From Patiria pectinifera (taxonomy: Eukaryota; Echinodermata; Asteroidea; Valvatida; Asterinidae), in NCBI GenBank assembly GCA_029964075.1, contig CM057147.1, forward strand, positions 19,055,513 through 19,119,512: a DNA stretch of 64,000 nucleotides, written 5' to 3'. The position numbers and the translations under genes are program-made. Below, piece after piece: positions 1 to 12,200 of the stretch (position 1 is its first letter; the number at the start of each line of letters is the position of its first letter). Under the pieces are notes generated by a model. It searched no databases and was not told the origin of the DNA. It saw only the letters and a program-made list of their open reading frames with translations.

Positions 1-301
1 CGGCTTGGGGCCTGGACGCTGATAATAGCCAGAGCCAAAGGTGAGGGACATTACTGGCGACTAGGCCCCTAGCCGGCTTTAAACGTAGTTTGTTCAATAC
101 CGGCCTAGCACATATTTATTCCCATTCATAAATACCTTTGAGTCAAAAAGTCAAAACAAGTCAAAAGTTATAAATTTTCAATGGTTTTGTTCAACACTTT
201 TAGTTTTACTTCATGTTTTTGTAAATCATCCCTCTAGCTATGGTATGGTTATGGTATGAGCCTCTCGCGAGTGGTCGAAAACATCTCCTTATATGGAGAT
301 T

Positions 302-1329
302 GGTGCGTACTGTGTCTAGGTCTTAGGCCGGACCTTGTAATGTTTGTGCTCAGCCATGCATAAATTTAGGCCTAAATTACACTTGAAATCCTCTGCACTG
401 CTCCAGGATGTCACTGGCTCTGCCTCAACATATTGACAGTGATTGCTGGAGGAATTTGCAGGATTGAGGCAGTGGTCATCCCTCCAAGGACCACATTCAA
501 GAAATAACGGATGATTTTGGAGGATTGAGGCTGTATTAGCCTTGGTCAATGCTCTCGTCGTTATTCGTCCCGTACGCGGTCAATCGTCGCGCTATGCACA
601 TGCATGTAAAAATACAGCGTGAACAGCGACCTCATGCGGCCACTATTTTTTTATGCAAATCAGTTCGGGACGATCGAGAGCCTTGGTTCAATCGTCGGCA
701 AAAGCTTATGTTTTTCTTTACTTTGCGCTAGATTTCCAGGGCACGACCTCGTATGCGAATTCAGATACTGTAGGCGGGGCTAATATGTGGAGTGTCCAAT
801 CACACCTTGGTAAATCCGGACGTCATCAAATTATTTGCAGCTATTCCGCCTTTTGCGGACGTGACAGGAACCACAGTTTTTGTGCATTGGTGCCGTGTGC
901 AGAGACACACAATGTGTACGTGTATGGATTATGTACGGTGCCACGCTTCACTATGCAAGTTTCCACGCAACGATCGAACAACAAGAAAACGACATTTAAG
1001 GTCAGCTAAGGCTATTAACATAATGAGCACCACCCCCAAAACCTCACATGGACGATTGAACCAAGGCGCTAGATCGGGTCCAACTGATTTGCATAAAAAT
1101 AGTGGCCGCGTGAGGTCGCTGTTCGCGCTGTATTTTTAATGCACTGCATGCATAGACATATGACTGCATGCATAGCGCTAGCGAAGATATCGTTTACCGC
1201 GCTACGGCCGGATGAATAACAACTAGCGCCTTGACCAAGGCTGTATGCAATTCTAACATGGAGGCAGTTGGAGGATTTTGCAGGATTAAGGTTGCATCCT
1301 CGCAAAAATGCCTAGGAAGTTAGGGTTAA
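302..1329. mobile_element. piggyBac-like MITE copy split by a nested foldback element
   Basis: The sequence is homologous to the complete copies at 15747-16148 and 18069-18492 (shared GGATTTTGCAGGATTGAGGC-type blocks). The right end reads ...GTTAGGG followed by TTAA at 1326-1329; the left end is missing. Positions 541-1246 interrupt it. Confidence 0.6.
541..1246. mobile_element. Foldback element with arms of about 150-200 bp
   Basis: Bases 545-700 and 1040-1240 are inverted copies: TTGGTCAA near the left edge and TTGACCAA near the right, GCGGCCACTATTTTT on the left and AAAAATAGTGGCCGC on the right. The direct repeat GGCTGTAT sits at both edges (left about 531-538, right about 1227-1234) and may be an 8-bp target duplication. 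The interior is CpG-rich and apparently non-coding. Confidence 0.6.
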
Positions 1330-1341
1330 ATAGCCTCAATA

Positions 1342-1546
1342 TGTTGGGCCCGATCGGTGGATCTGCGTTATCACTCGATCGCCCAGAAATGCACTTGCGC
1401 GATCGGTCGATCCTGTAGGAAATCTCAGACTTAGTTCCCTTTTCCAAAACAATCTTCCAGAGCCATGAATAAGAAAGAAAATGGGATGGACTAATGGTGT
1501 TGCGTGATCGACCGATTTCACGCAGATCCACCGATCGTGCCCAACA
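1342..1546. mobile_element. Short inverted-repeat element (TGTTGGGC ends)
   Basis: Inverted ends of about 27 bp: TGTTGGGCCCGATCGGTGGA at the left and its near-complement ending GTGCCCAACA at the right. AATA flanks both sides (1338-1341 and 1547-1550). Inner GATCG-rich arms also pair. Confidence 0.6.
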
Positions 1547-1559
1547 AATAATCTTGGCT

Positions 1560-2130
1560 TTTTCTCACTTGCTTTGGATTTTCCTTTTCGGCATGTTTAC
1601 TATCTACAAGACATGTATGTCATTCCCAAAAATGTCGACCTTTTTTGCTTATTTTAAGCCAGCACAAACCAAAACTTCACAGAATAAAGCACAAGAGCTG
1701 AAAAGGGTGTACACGTCTCCTGACAACAGCTGGGGCATACTGTCTGAAAGAAGTATTAATTATATAATTTTGTTGGGTTTTTTTAGGGGGAGGGGGAGGG
1801 AAGGGGGTGCGAATATGTTCTTTCTCCCACTACTTACTTTTCTGTCCATCTTCAGCCAGCTAATGTATCCTTTGTGATCAATGAATCTCAGCCCAAAGTA
1901 CCACGTTTCTCGTAACCCGATTGTCCTGCACACCATGTCAAATAATTGCCTCCCTGTAGCTTTCCACTGTTTAGTGAAAGGAAAAGCAAACTAGCAAAGA
2001 TCATTTTAATTGATAAATGTTATATCATTAACAAGTGTATTATTTTTTTTAGAACACAGCAAAAGTTTTAAAAACCACGGAACTCCAGCCAATGCGTCTG
2101 CATATTGTTACATGTTTGTAATTTTTTTCC
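1560..2130. other. Intergenic, nothing recognised
   Basis: AT-rich sequence with homopolymer runs. A G-rich tract lies near 1786-1807. There is no credible exon. Confidence 0.5.
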
Positions 2131-2132
2131 TA

Positions 2133-2338
2133 GGAAAGAATGTAGTATCCATATCATGCCACTTCAGCGGATGTGTACAAAGTTTATGGCGAGTGAAGAA
2201 CTTTTCTAAGTATTTTCTAACAAAATTGGAAATGTTTCTCAGTCCCAGATTCATGTCTTTTCAACGTTTTTGCGATGAGTGACCTTTATTGAGATGATAA
2301 ATGAATAAAAAAATGGCGTCAGGTTGCAACATTCTTTC
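2133..2338. mobile_element. MITE, TGTTGCAACCTGACGCCA family
   Basis: The ends GGAAAGAATG and CATTCTTTCC are complementary. The interior and the GTCAGGTTGCAACATT right end match copies at 22452-22652 and 59545-59722. Confidence 0.55.
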
Positions 2339-3589
2339 CTTTTTCTATGGTATCCCAAACATTTTACAAATATATAAAAGTGTTTTTTGATTGTTGGTTG
2401 TTGCATCAAAAATGTTGTTCCTTAAACTTTAAAGGCAATATTTCAGCCTAGTTAAACTTGAATAGTTTAATGTTCAATAGCTAAGGCTTTAATAGCCCGG
2501 AATGATGTTAAAAAAAAGAAGAATTCAGACATAAAAATGATTCAGGCCCTTAGCCTACCTCCCAATTTAATCAGTTCAAATTATAATCCCAGATTTCAAT
2601 GTTCTACAATTATTAAACCATTAACAGCGAATTATCAGCATGATCAGAGAACTCACATCTATGCCGAATTCCAACTCGGCATCCATGGTGGTGACGCGGA
2701 CGGTGAACGTCTTTGGATTTCTTCTCAACATCGACATGTTGCCGACCGTGAAACCGGCGGCCCTCTCCGCCGCATGCAGAGCAAATAACACGGCAGCAAA
2801 TCAACTTCCTTGTCCGCTCACGAAGCCGCTAATCCCGTGGCCTCAAAAATAGATACACCGTCGGCACGGTTTTACTGTTAAAACCCGCAATCAAACAATA
2901 CTCAGCAATCACATTTGGAGTTCAGACGGTGGTTGTAGTCAGAACGGAATGTCAGGGGTGGACGGCATTGTGTTAAAGAGGAGAAAACTGTGAGTAATTT
3001 AGTAAAAATGCGCTTTTGTCAAGGGCTACCTGCTGAGATATGTGTGCGTGTAAACGTTCGACATGTTTATGTTGCATGCAGGCCGCGCCGGCAGCAGGCT
3101 AGTCGTTTGTCGTTGCAGAGTCCGAGTCTAGACACACTCAACTGGCTTGTGTGGCATTTTTTCGGTACCATGCTATTTCTTCATGGCGCGCTGGCTAATC
3201 TAAATGTAGGGATCGCTCACAGCATAGCGCGCAAGCCAGCTGCCTTGATTAATGACAGATATTACAGGATCAGACATCGAATACGCTATTCGAAAAATGT
3301 CAAGATGTCCCAACTTTGGGGTCGCATGGGACACGAAAGAAAGGAATACCAATCAAGATCCTGTCAGGCCTTCTAGCTCGTCCATTAAAGCTTCTTCCCA
3401 AACGATAAAATCAAAATCATTACAGGCATTTTCCCCTGGTCTGACATTTAGAGAAAAGTACAAGTGCAACGATCACTTTCATGCCGAAAGTATTCGGCCA
3501 GATGTGCAAATGTGTTAAGTTACTTGCATTAGCCGCATTTTTGAACGCTTGTCTTCTGATATTTTTGAGATGAGCAACTTCCCTTGTTA

Positions 3590-3969
3590 GGCCAAAAAAA
3601 AATAAGTCGCTCTCTGGTCAGCGCGCGCGTCGATTTTAAGCATGCGCGTCGATCTTTTTTTCCCCAAAATGGTCCGCGGTAGCTCCAACAGCGCCCTCTA
3701 TTTCCGCACCTCCTCAATTTCGTTTTTACCAAAGAGCACCAAGGAATGGGAAATTGCACCAAGGCAAATGATCGAAAGCACCAAGGCAAATTATGGAGGA
3801 CACCAATGTACATGAGGACACCAAAAAAGCAAAATATTACCCCCCTTGTCTGTACAAGCCAAGCTTGAAGAAAAAAAAAAAGCAAAAAAAAAAAAAAAAG
3901 CCGCGTGGCCGCGTCAATTCCGGAATTTTGGTCTGACCAGAGACCGAATATTTTTTTTTTTCATTGGCC
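3590..3969. mobile_element. PIF/Harbinger-like MITE, family A
   Basis: It begins GGCCAAAAAAAAATAAG with CTCTGGTCAG inside, and ends with GACCAGAGACCGAATA then an A/T run and GGCC. The exact target duplication TTA occurs at 3587-3589 and 3970-3972. An inverted copy of almost the same length lies at 24812-25189. TTA/TAA duplications with GGCC-type ends fit PIF/Harbinger (Tourist-like) elements. Confidence 0.75.
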
Positions 3970-5480
3970 TTATTTAGTTTTGTTTTCCGCAAATACAGAG
4001 GCCATTTGATTGTAATTTCATTTTGTGTGGCCATGTTGGGTATTTCTTCTTTGGCAACACTATTTTCGGGGGGTTTTTTTGGCAAAACTATTTTCGTTCA
4101 AGTCCACATAATTATTTGAAACTACATAAAAAAGGCATTGCATCACATTTCAATGACTATTTCCAAACAACCATTTGTTAGCACATGCTATTTTAAAAAA
4201 AAATTCAAAACAAAATAAAAAAAGGGCCAAGATATTTCACAAACTTTTGGAAGATTGTGCTTGTGCTCGCCCGTCGATGAATTTCCTCTACAAAAGTGAA
4301 TAAATTTTGAGACTTTAACAGTACCCAACAAATGTTTACTGCTACAACAATCACGACAAATGAATTGATTTAAAAACAAACAAACACAGTAGTATTTGTT
4401 TATCTTTTAGGGCTCTTTACTGAAGCCCATGTTTATTAATGACAAAATAAGATGTTACACAAACTTCAAGTTATATTTACTATTATAGTCACTCTGTTTT
4501 ATTTTATAATTTTTTTTTTGCACTTCAAAGTTTAAAACTTAGTTACAGTATTAAACACATGATCAAAATAAATCAATATAAACTGTTGCATATGTATACT
4601 TCTATTGACCTAAATTGTATATTTTTGGAATAATACAAAAGTTTAAGGTTGTAATATTAATGTACGATCTGTCTACTTCTGAAAGTTTTTTTTTGTATAT
4701 ACATACGGTGTTTTTCCCACAAAATGACTCAAAAATGTTCTTTGCATACACTGTTTGGCTATGCCAAAGTTACGATTTAAGCTGCTTTATAAAATATTTT
4801 TTAAATCCATCCGTTCCATGTTGAAGATAGCAATATCTAACTCTCACAGAAAATAAACATCAATCACTTTGACAGTAATTAAATATTTCCAAAAAAATGA
4901 TCCTTTCCAATTATAGGAAAATTGTGTAAGGCTTCAATGATAATTCTAAAATAAAAGACACAAATGCTTTTTACATCTTCTTTGAAGAGAAAAAATAAAA
5001 ATAGAAAATGCTTCACCTATTTCAGGAAAAAAATCTGTAGCTCTCAGCAATTTTGAGCAGAAGTGTATGATCTCATCCATTACCGTGTGTGCAGTTAATG
5101 AGGATATTGAATGCAAAGTCATCCCTGTAAAGTTTGCCTCTTATATTGCAAGACAATATCTTACTATTTTTTTTTTAAATAAAATTGTTAAAATGAATGT
5201 CCAAATTTCCCCAATTGTGACTCCATTCACGATTAGAACTTAACTGCACAATCTTAGTGCATAATGTAATAATGTCTACATCCATATTAGGATTATTGAT
5301 AACAAATAACAATTTCATCGAATAAACCATCTCTCCTATATTGCTAACAATCCCTTATCACTGAACACCAACTTTTTTCATGATAAAGCACTACATAATA
5401 CTTTAGTATATTACCTACGGTCTGAATTCAGAAATATTCCACTTTAAATACCGGATACCAAACATACAAGTCTGCAGAGT
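3970..5480. other. AT-rich intergenic stretch
   Basis: Very AT-rich, with many poly-A and poly-T runs. No exon, repeat array or RNA gene was recognised. Confidence 0.5.
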
Positions 5481-5482
5481 TG

Positions 5483-5713
5483 TAATCACAAGTCAATCAC
5501 AAATCAATCACAAGTCGATCGCAAGTCAATCACAAATCAATCGCAAGTCAATCGCAAGTCAATCACAAATCAATCGCAAGTCAATCGCAAGTCAATCACA
5601 AATCAATCGCAAGTCAATCACAAGTCAATCACAAGTCAATCACAAGTCAATCACAAGTCAATCACAGGTCAATCGCAAGTCAATCACTAGTCAATCACAA
5701 GTCAATCGCAAGT
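5483..5713. repeat. 11-bp minisatellite (CAAGTCAATCA)
   Basis: About 20 tandem 11-bp units with variants at fixed positions (CAAATCAATCA, CAAGTCAATCG). It faces the related 10-bp array at 5831-5920 in reverse orientation. Confidence 0.9.
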
Positions 5714-5830
5714 AAGGTCAGAAGTAACAGTGGATGAAAAATGACAAAGGAATGCCTTTGTCAAAGTTCATTTGAATAGCTTGTGACTTGACTTGGGACT
5801 GGAGGACTTGTGATTGATTTGTAATGACTT

Positions 5831-5920
5831 GTGATGACTTGTGATGACTTGTGATGACTTGTGATGACTTGTGATGACTTGTGATGACTTGTGATGACTT
5901 GTGATGACTTGTGATGACTT
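5831..5920. repeat. 10-bp minisatellite (GTGATGACTT), nine perfect copies
   Basis: Nine identical 10-bp units, flanked by one variant unit on each side. It is the reverse complement of the neighbouring 11-bp motif minus one T. Confidence 0.95.
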
Positions 5921-6276
5921 GTGATTGCCTCGATTACAATTCTGCAACACCATGTTCTATCACTGGGCAAAAGTGCTGCTGTAATACTCAGCTTAAGAAC
6001 ATTAATGGAAAGAACACATTTAGGCACATTGCTGTTGCATAAAAACAAATATATTAGTCACAAAGACTGCTATTTTGGTAGTGTTCACCATGTACACTTT
6101 TTTTTTTCAATGAATTTTGACGGGAAAAAAAATATTTTTCTTTGTGACAAAAATACTCAAATGATAAATGAATATATTTTGGACTGATGTAAAATATTAC
6201 ATCTTTGGGTCCCAAACCAATTTTAAGCCAATCTCTCCCTGCAGTCGCCCATTCCTGGCCTACCACTGGAGTCGGT

Positions 6277-9200
6277 TTAATCAGCTCCCGGTGAGGCCAC
6301 CATTCCTCCCAGCATGCCCTGGGCCGTGTTGAAGAGGTTGATGGGAGTGTTGCCGTCGGTGATCAGGGTAGACTTCAGCCCCAGACTCTGCAGGAGTTTC
6401 ACCTGAGGGGAAGAACGAAAGAAGTAATTGATTATGGGAAGAAATGTAAGAAATATTTAGATACCTTTTTCGAATCAGAAATATTGCAGCGACGTAGCTT
6501 TTAAAGTCATCCCGACATCTTTATTCAGCAAAGTGAATTAAACCGCTGCGGTCATGTGACCACCTTTTATCGTAGATGGCTGGCAGGTCGTATGCCTTTT
6601 GTGTCCCGATTTTGATTGCTTCGCCTATCTTCCTTTCCAGAACTGGTCCTCCCTGGTAATGACTTAGACATTTTCCAAGTTGATGGAGTGTTGGTGATCT
6701 TTGACGTGTTCACCAATCGCTGTTAAAGGGGCTAGCTTCAGGTTGGAATATGGAAGGAATGTGGTTTGGGAACAAACAACGAAATGGGTTCTTCGCTTCA
6801 GCAGGATTCCCAGCACTTCATGAAAAACAACATTCCCTGATAGTTCACTGAGAAATTTCCAAAATTCCATGAGAAATATTTTCTTTTTGAATGAGGTTGC
6901 TGGGAAGTTAAGAGGTGGTGTGGCACAGCCAATTGTTATCCGCTCCGTTCACAAGTACCCCCTCAATCGGCAAAGAATGTACAGTTGGGGGTGACCAAAC
7001 GACACCATCTTGCCGGACTGCAATATTTTGCCGCGAAGCGCGGCCACTGCGTGTACGAAGTACAAATCCCCTGGTGTACGTGCGTCACATACATGGAACG
7101 GTGCACGCATCAACCAGCAAAATGTACGTGTCCCGCCAATGGGACGTCGTTGCTATGTAAAAGGGCGCCCTCTTTTGTTGGCGCACGGAGCCATTGTCTG
7201 GAGATGTGTGTAATATTCACACTGAATAAACACTAAAAAAACCACTACAGCCAGCCAGTCAATGGACACAACTTGGACACATTGCAAAAGACGCATAATG
7301 CCAAACTGGCGAAAACCTTTCCCTTCTAGCTCCCATTCAAATTCCCCGAGTTTTCCCTGACTGGGAAAATGGAAACTCATTTTCAAGGTTTTCCCTGATT
7401 TCCAGAGTGGCTGGGAACCCTGTTCAGAACTGTGCAATTATCAGTGGCGTATCTTGGGGGGGGGGGAGGGAGGCAGGGGCCCCTGGCGGATTTTTTGGAA
7501 AGATGTTTATTCAGTAACTGTTGCCATAAATGGTTGGAGAGTTCTGACATCAATTAAAAAAACCCAAAACCAAGCTCCAAAACCATTACAATGCCCTGTG
7601 AAAATCGGCATATAATTTCCAGTGTGTCCGGAGAAAAAAATGCAAGTGCCGTTGCTCCCCCGACATCAAAAGATGGATATGCCACTGGCACTAAGCATAA
7701 AGCCCTGCTGCCTGAGTAAAGAACTTAAGGTATGAGAATCGAGCAAGGCTTGAGCTGGCTTAGCGACACCCACCTGCATCTCAGGTCCAGACACAGCAAT
7801 GGCCCGGATGGTGTCCGATCCGATGGAAGTCACCATCTTGTTAAACTTGTCGGTCTCGATCTCCGACATCTCACGGGACTTGGCAATCTCCATCTCGTTC
7901 TGCTCAGTCACATACTTGAGCTCGGCCTCGCGGGCGTGGGTCAGACGATCAAGCTCAGATTCCTGGAGTGAGAAAAAGAGGATGGAATTAGACAATATTG
8001 AGATTAAAGGGGATTAATGCCTTGCGTGCGTGGGTCAGATGCTTCAGGTCAGTTTCCTGGATTACCAAAACCTGAGGGATTAGCAAGAGATTGAGATTTT
8101 AGGAATGAGTGCCCAGTTATGTGATCCAGCTCGGCTTTGCGGGCGTGGGTCCGATGCCCCAGCTCAGTTCCATGGATTACCAAAAACAGAGGGATTGGCA
8201 AGATGGAGATTAATAGGGGATTAATTGCTTAGTGATGTAACTTTGAGCTTAGCATCCTTGGAGTTGGTAAAACACTACTCGGATTCGTGGATTAACCATC
8301 AACATTTGGAGAGTTCCCAGCTTAAGTTTTCCAGGCACATCAATTTGCTAACAATACTTCCTGCTTAACAACTCAAATAAATTGGGTCCTTAAGCCTAAC
8401 CACACCAACCTGTCAAAATCCAACTGCATGTTTTGTTTGATTCTGTTGGAGTGAGGACTGCAGCACTAGTAAATTGATTATGCTTTACATGGGGTCAGGC
8501 ATAGCACTATAATCAGAGAACAGTTTGGTTGTTGAGTTACCATATGGTGTTGGATTTTGCAAGAGTGAGGAAGGTTCCTAGTAAATCACTCAAGGGGGTT
8601 AGGGCTAAAGAATCCAATTTTAGGTAGCTGCTAGGCAGAAAATATGGGTATTTACTTGGTAAAAATTTGCTTGATATTTTGGCTGGTACCTTGTTTTTTT
8701 GCAAGGTATTACTTTCTACGCTTAGCAAACTTTAGAGCTTAGCAACTCCAGGAAAACTGGGATCAGGTACGAATGTGTGACTCACGGCTTCAATCTTAGC
8801 AGCCTCAGCCTTCAGCTTAGCCTGTTCCACAGCCGCTTCACCCTTGATGCGTGCCGCCTCGGCACGGCTCTGGGCCTCAGCCTTAGCCTGCCCGGTGCTC
8901 TCCACCGCCGCGCTGTTGGCCTGCAGCAGGAGCAGCTCCTTGCGTGCCTTCTCTGCCTCGGCCTCGTCCATGATCTTCTGCCTCTCCAGACGGCCCTTGG
9001 CCTCCTGCTCCAGCCGCTCAGCCTCGTGTCTGTCAAAGACAATTGGAAGGATTAACCCTCACAATTGAAAAATCCTTCATAATCCTTTGGGAGGTTTGGA
9101 GGATGTTGAAGGATTGAGGAAGATGGAGCCTATCTAAGTACAAAGAGCGAGTTATTGTTCTACTGCGGGATTTGAGGATTTGGGAAGTTCCCATACAAAA

Positions 9201-12200
9201 CCACATGGAAAGTTGGACTTCAGGATAAGTTAGACTTTTCAAGCTCCTGTGCAAAACTCTGTGCATTGATCGTTTGAATATCTGTATTTTTTTATTCATT
9301 CTGAGACATCAATTAAAGCAATGTTTTGCAAAAGGCCACTGATATAAACAACTTTGAAATTTTACGTACTAATTTGTCAAATAATCTGCACAAATTCTTT
9401 AAAACTTGGTGCCACCATCAGTCAGATATTCAGCCTTTTTTTGTTTTTTACAAACACCATGCAGTGTCTCCTAAATGAGCTTAGCATATCCACACATCCA
9501 AACAAGAAGTGTTACGAGTTGAATTTGTGGAGCAATCCCTGTATTTTACCTGGCTGCAGCTTCCTGGGAGTTGGTGGTGATCTCAATGGCCAGCTGAACC
9601 GACTTCTGCAGAGCGTCGCGAGTCCTCTGGTCCACGGGCTCCGCAGACTGGATATCGATGCTGGTGATGACCAAGTTGTTCTGGGGGAAGTGGAAGCGTT
9701 CCTTCACCTTTAGGTTCTCGTCCAGGCCAAAGACCGAGGCACGGATGATCTTTGCCGAGTTCTGCGCAAAAGAATGCAAGGAAAAGCAACCGTCTTTAGC
9801 TCTTTTTCTTTAGCCTTGATGATTTAGTTGTCACAGAAAATTACAGCTGTCTGACATGAAGCAATGTCATTGTGCTGCTAAGCACAAAAGTTTGCTAATC
9901 ACAGAAAAATATTTACGGGTCCAAAAGAATGGCTACCAGCCTTCATTCCATGCAAATATAATGACTGTGATTGGACCTCAGCTGGTTTTTTTTGGTAAGC
10001 ATATATGCATTTATTAGACAATTTGCTTAGAAGCTCTATAAAATTGGTGCCTGGTATGATTTATGTTGGGTTTTTTTTGTTTAACAATCCAGAATGAGTC
10101 TTAAAGAGAAACTGTATGAAATCTCGGCTGTTTTTTTTTTTAAGTAACAATTTGTTGAGAGGAGGGCTGTTAGCCAATTCGTAAAAAAATCACCCCGGGG
10201 AAATTACTTGCCTTTATAATGAAAGTTGTCATGAAAAGAAAAAAAACACAGAGGAGTTCAGGAACTCTGTTGTTTTTGTCTAAGGGTAAGAACCTTGAAC
10301 CGTTCCAAAATACCTGGACTAGTCCATTAGTCTTTTTTAAGTATGGTGGACACAATAGGATGCTGCTATTTGGAATAGGTATAAACTTGTTTGTTATTCA
10401 ATAGCACCCTATTGTGTCCGTAGCATCAAGTTTGCTTTACACACGTGACTATGATAAGCCAAAAAACCAATTCAAACCAAACCATGTCCCTCCAGGTTAA
10501 CTTTTTTTATTAATATATCAGTGAAGCAGAAAGGTTTTATTCCCCCCTTTACCTTGTGGAAATCATCAAAGGCAACTCCGGCTACAGCCCCTCGGATGCG
10601 TGAAGCGATGGCCTTGCAGGCATCGCCGATGAAGTCAGGAACGCTGAAGAGCTTGGCGGCCTCGGCTGCGGTGCTGTTCTTGTTGACGTCGAGATGCCTA
10701 GACAGAAATTATGCATTATTCATCACTAATTCTGACTTCCAGATTAAATATAGTAAGTGGATGAGTAGAACTGTTGAGTTAATATAGAGTCTCTTTGCTA
10801 AAATGTCGGCATCAGACCAGCTAGGACATATACTTATAAAAGACCTGAAACATTAACCCTAACGGCCTAGCATGATTTACTAGGAACCATACCCATCCTG
10901 GCAAATTCCAACACCATATGGGAAACTGCACATACATATTTCTGACTTTGATTCTGGAGGTGTGCCAACCCAATGTAAAAGACTGTCAGTTTAGGGGTAC
11001 TGTACCCATCCTGACAGATTCCAACAAAACATGCCGTTGGGGTTTGATGGGTTGAGTTCTGTTAGGGTTAAGGAAGCTTGCGGTGAAGTTAATTGCTTAA
11101 AGACACTAAAAGTCTAAATAATCACTATATTGAACATTATCAAACCGTCCATACGAGTAACCTGTCTTAAGGTACAATGTAGTCCTGTGTTAACAAAATA
11201 AGATTGCTGCCACCAATTACAACCTACCAAACTCTCTAAAATATGAGTATACAAACTAAGATGTGCACCAAAACGTTACTTTTGACCACAAAGATATTTC
11301 TCTGTTGGCAGCAAAGATATATCTGATTTGGTACAACACTCAACCCCATGTTGCCCACATTCCAAAATTTGAGATAAGCATGCATTTGTAAATACCCAAT
11401 TGGTCAAAGGCACACTGAGTACATATGCACAACCTCTGCATGAGCATTTTACCACATACACATATTGTCTCTGATGCAGTTAACAATGATACCTTTGACC
11501 ACAAAGATATTTCTCATGGCCTCCTGTTAAAATGCCCCGAGGACTATTTAGGAGAAGAACCAACCAAGAACCAAGATAAAAACCACACATTGACAACCTA
11601 CCAGTTGTATGACAGCTGCAGCTGCAGTCGGGCGTGATCGGAGGTCTCGATGGTGATGATATCCGTGCAGAAGTCTGGGCCCAGGAGAAGGCACAGGGAC
11701 TTGATGACGTTGGGGCGTTTGGGCTTCCCTCCAGACAGACTCAGCTGGGTGAACTGCTCATCGGGGCCCAACATGACCAGCTCGGGACCAAAGACGACCC
11801 TGCAAGGAATGTCAAAGGTTATTCCTAAATTTGTTCTGTGAAGCTAGCCCTTTAACTGTATAACAACCCTTAACGTTGCATAACTTCCATTTTTTTCACG
11901 CATACAGTTTTAAAAATATATATAGTCTGGTGCCTTGAAGGAGGTCGTAAGGGCGAAAAATGGGTCAAAAGGTCAAATTCGGATTTTTCGGGTAAGTGAT
12001 AGAGCTTGGAAATATCTTTTATATGATATACATTTTGACTCAAAGGGCTACGTCACACTGACGTAATTAACAGTGAACAAAGTCGTTAAGAGGATTTCAT
12101 TATTTGTTCCCGGTAAAAAGTCGATAGCGTGTAATTCTAATGTAACAAAAAATGTTCCAAGCGCGCAAATGAGATTGATAATGACAGACATGTTGGGTTT

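Noticed and set aside
653..1139. Overlapping ORFs of 115-118 residues
   Set aside because: They lie inside the foldback element; the arms give similar frames on both strands and there is no protein homology.
1319..1329. TTAGGG telomere-like motif
   Set aside because: A single occurrence at the MITE end next to TTAA, with no tandem TTAGGG.
3529..3885. 118-residue minus-strand ORF
   Set aside because: It lies in the family A MITE, and the matching copy at 24812-25189 gives a similar accidental frame. No domain is recognised.
5483..5920. Possible CRISPR array
   Set aside because: The units are contiguous 10-11-mers with no unique spacers, in a eukaryotic genome. It is a minisatellite.
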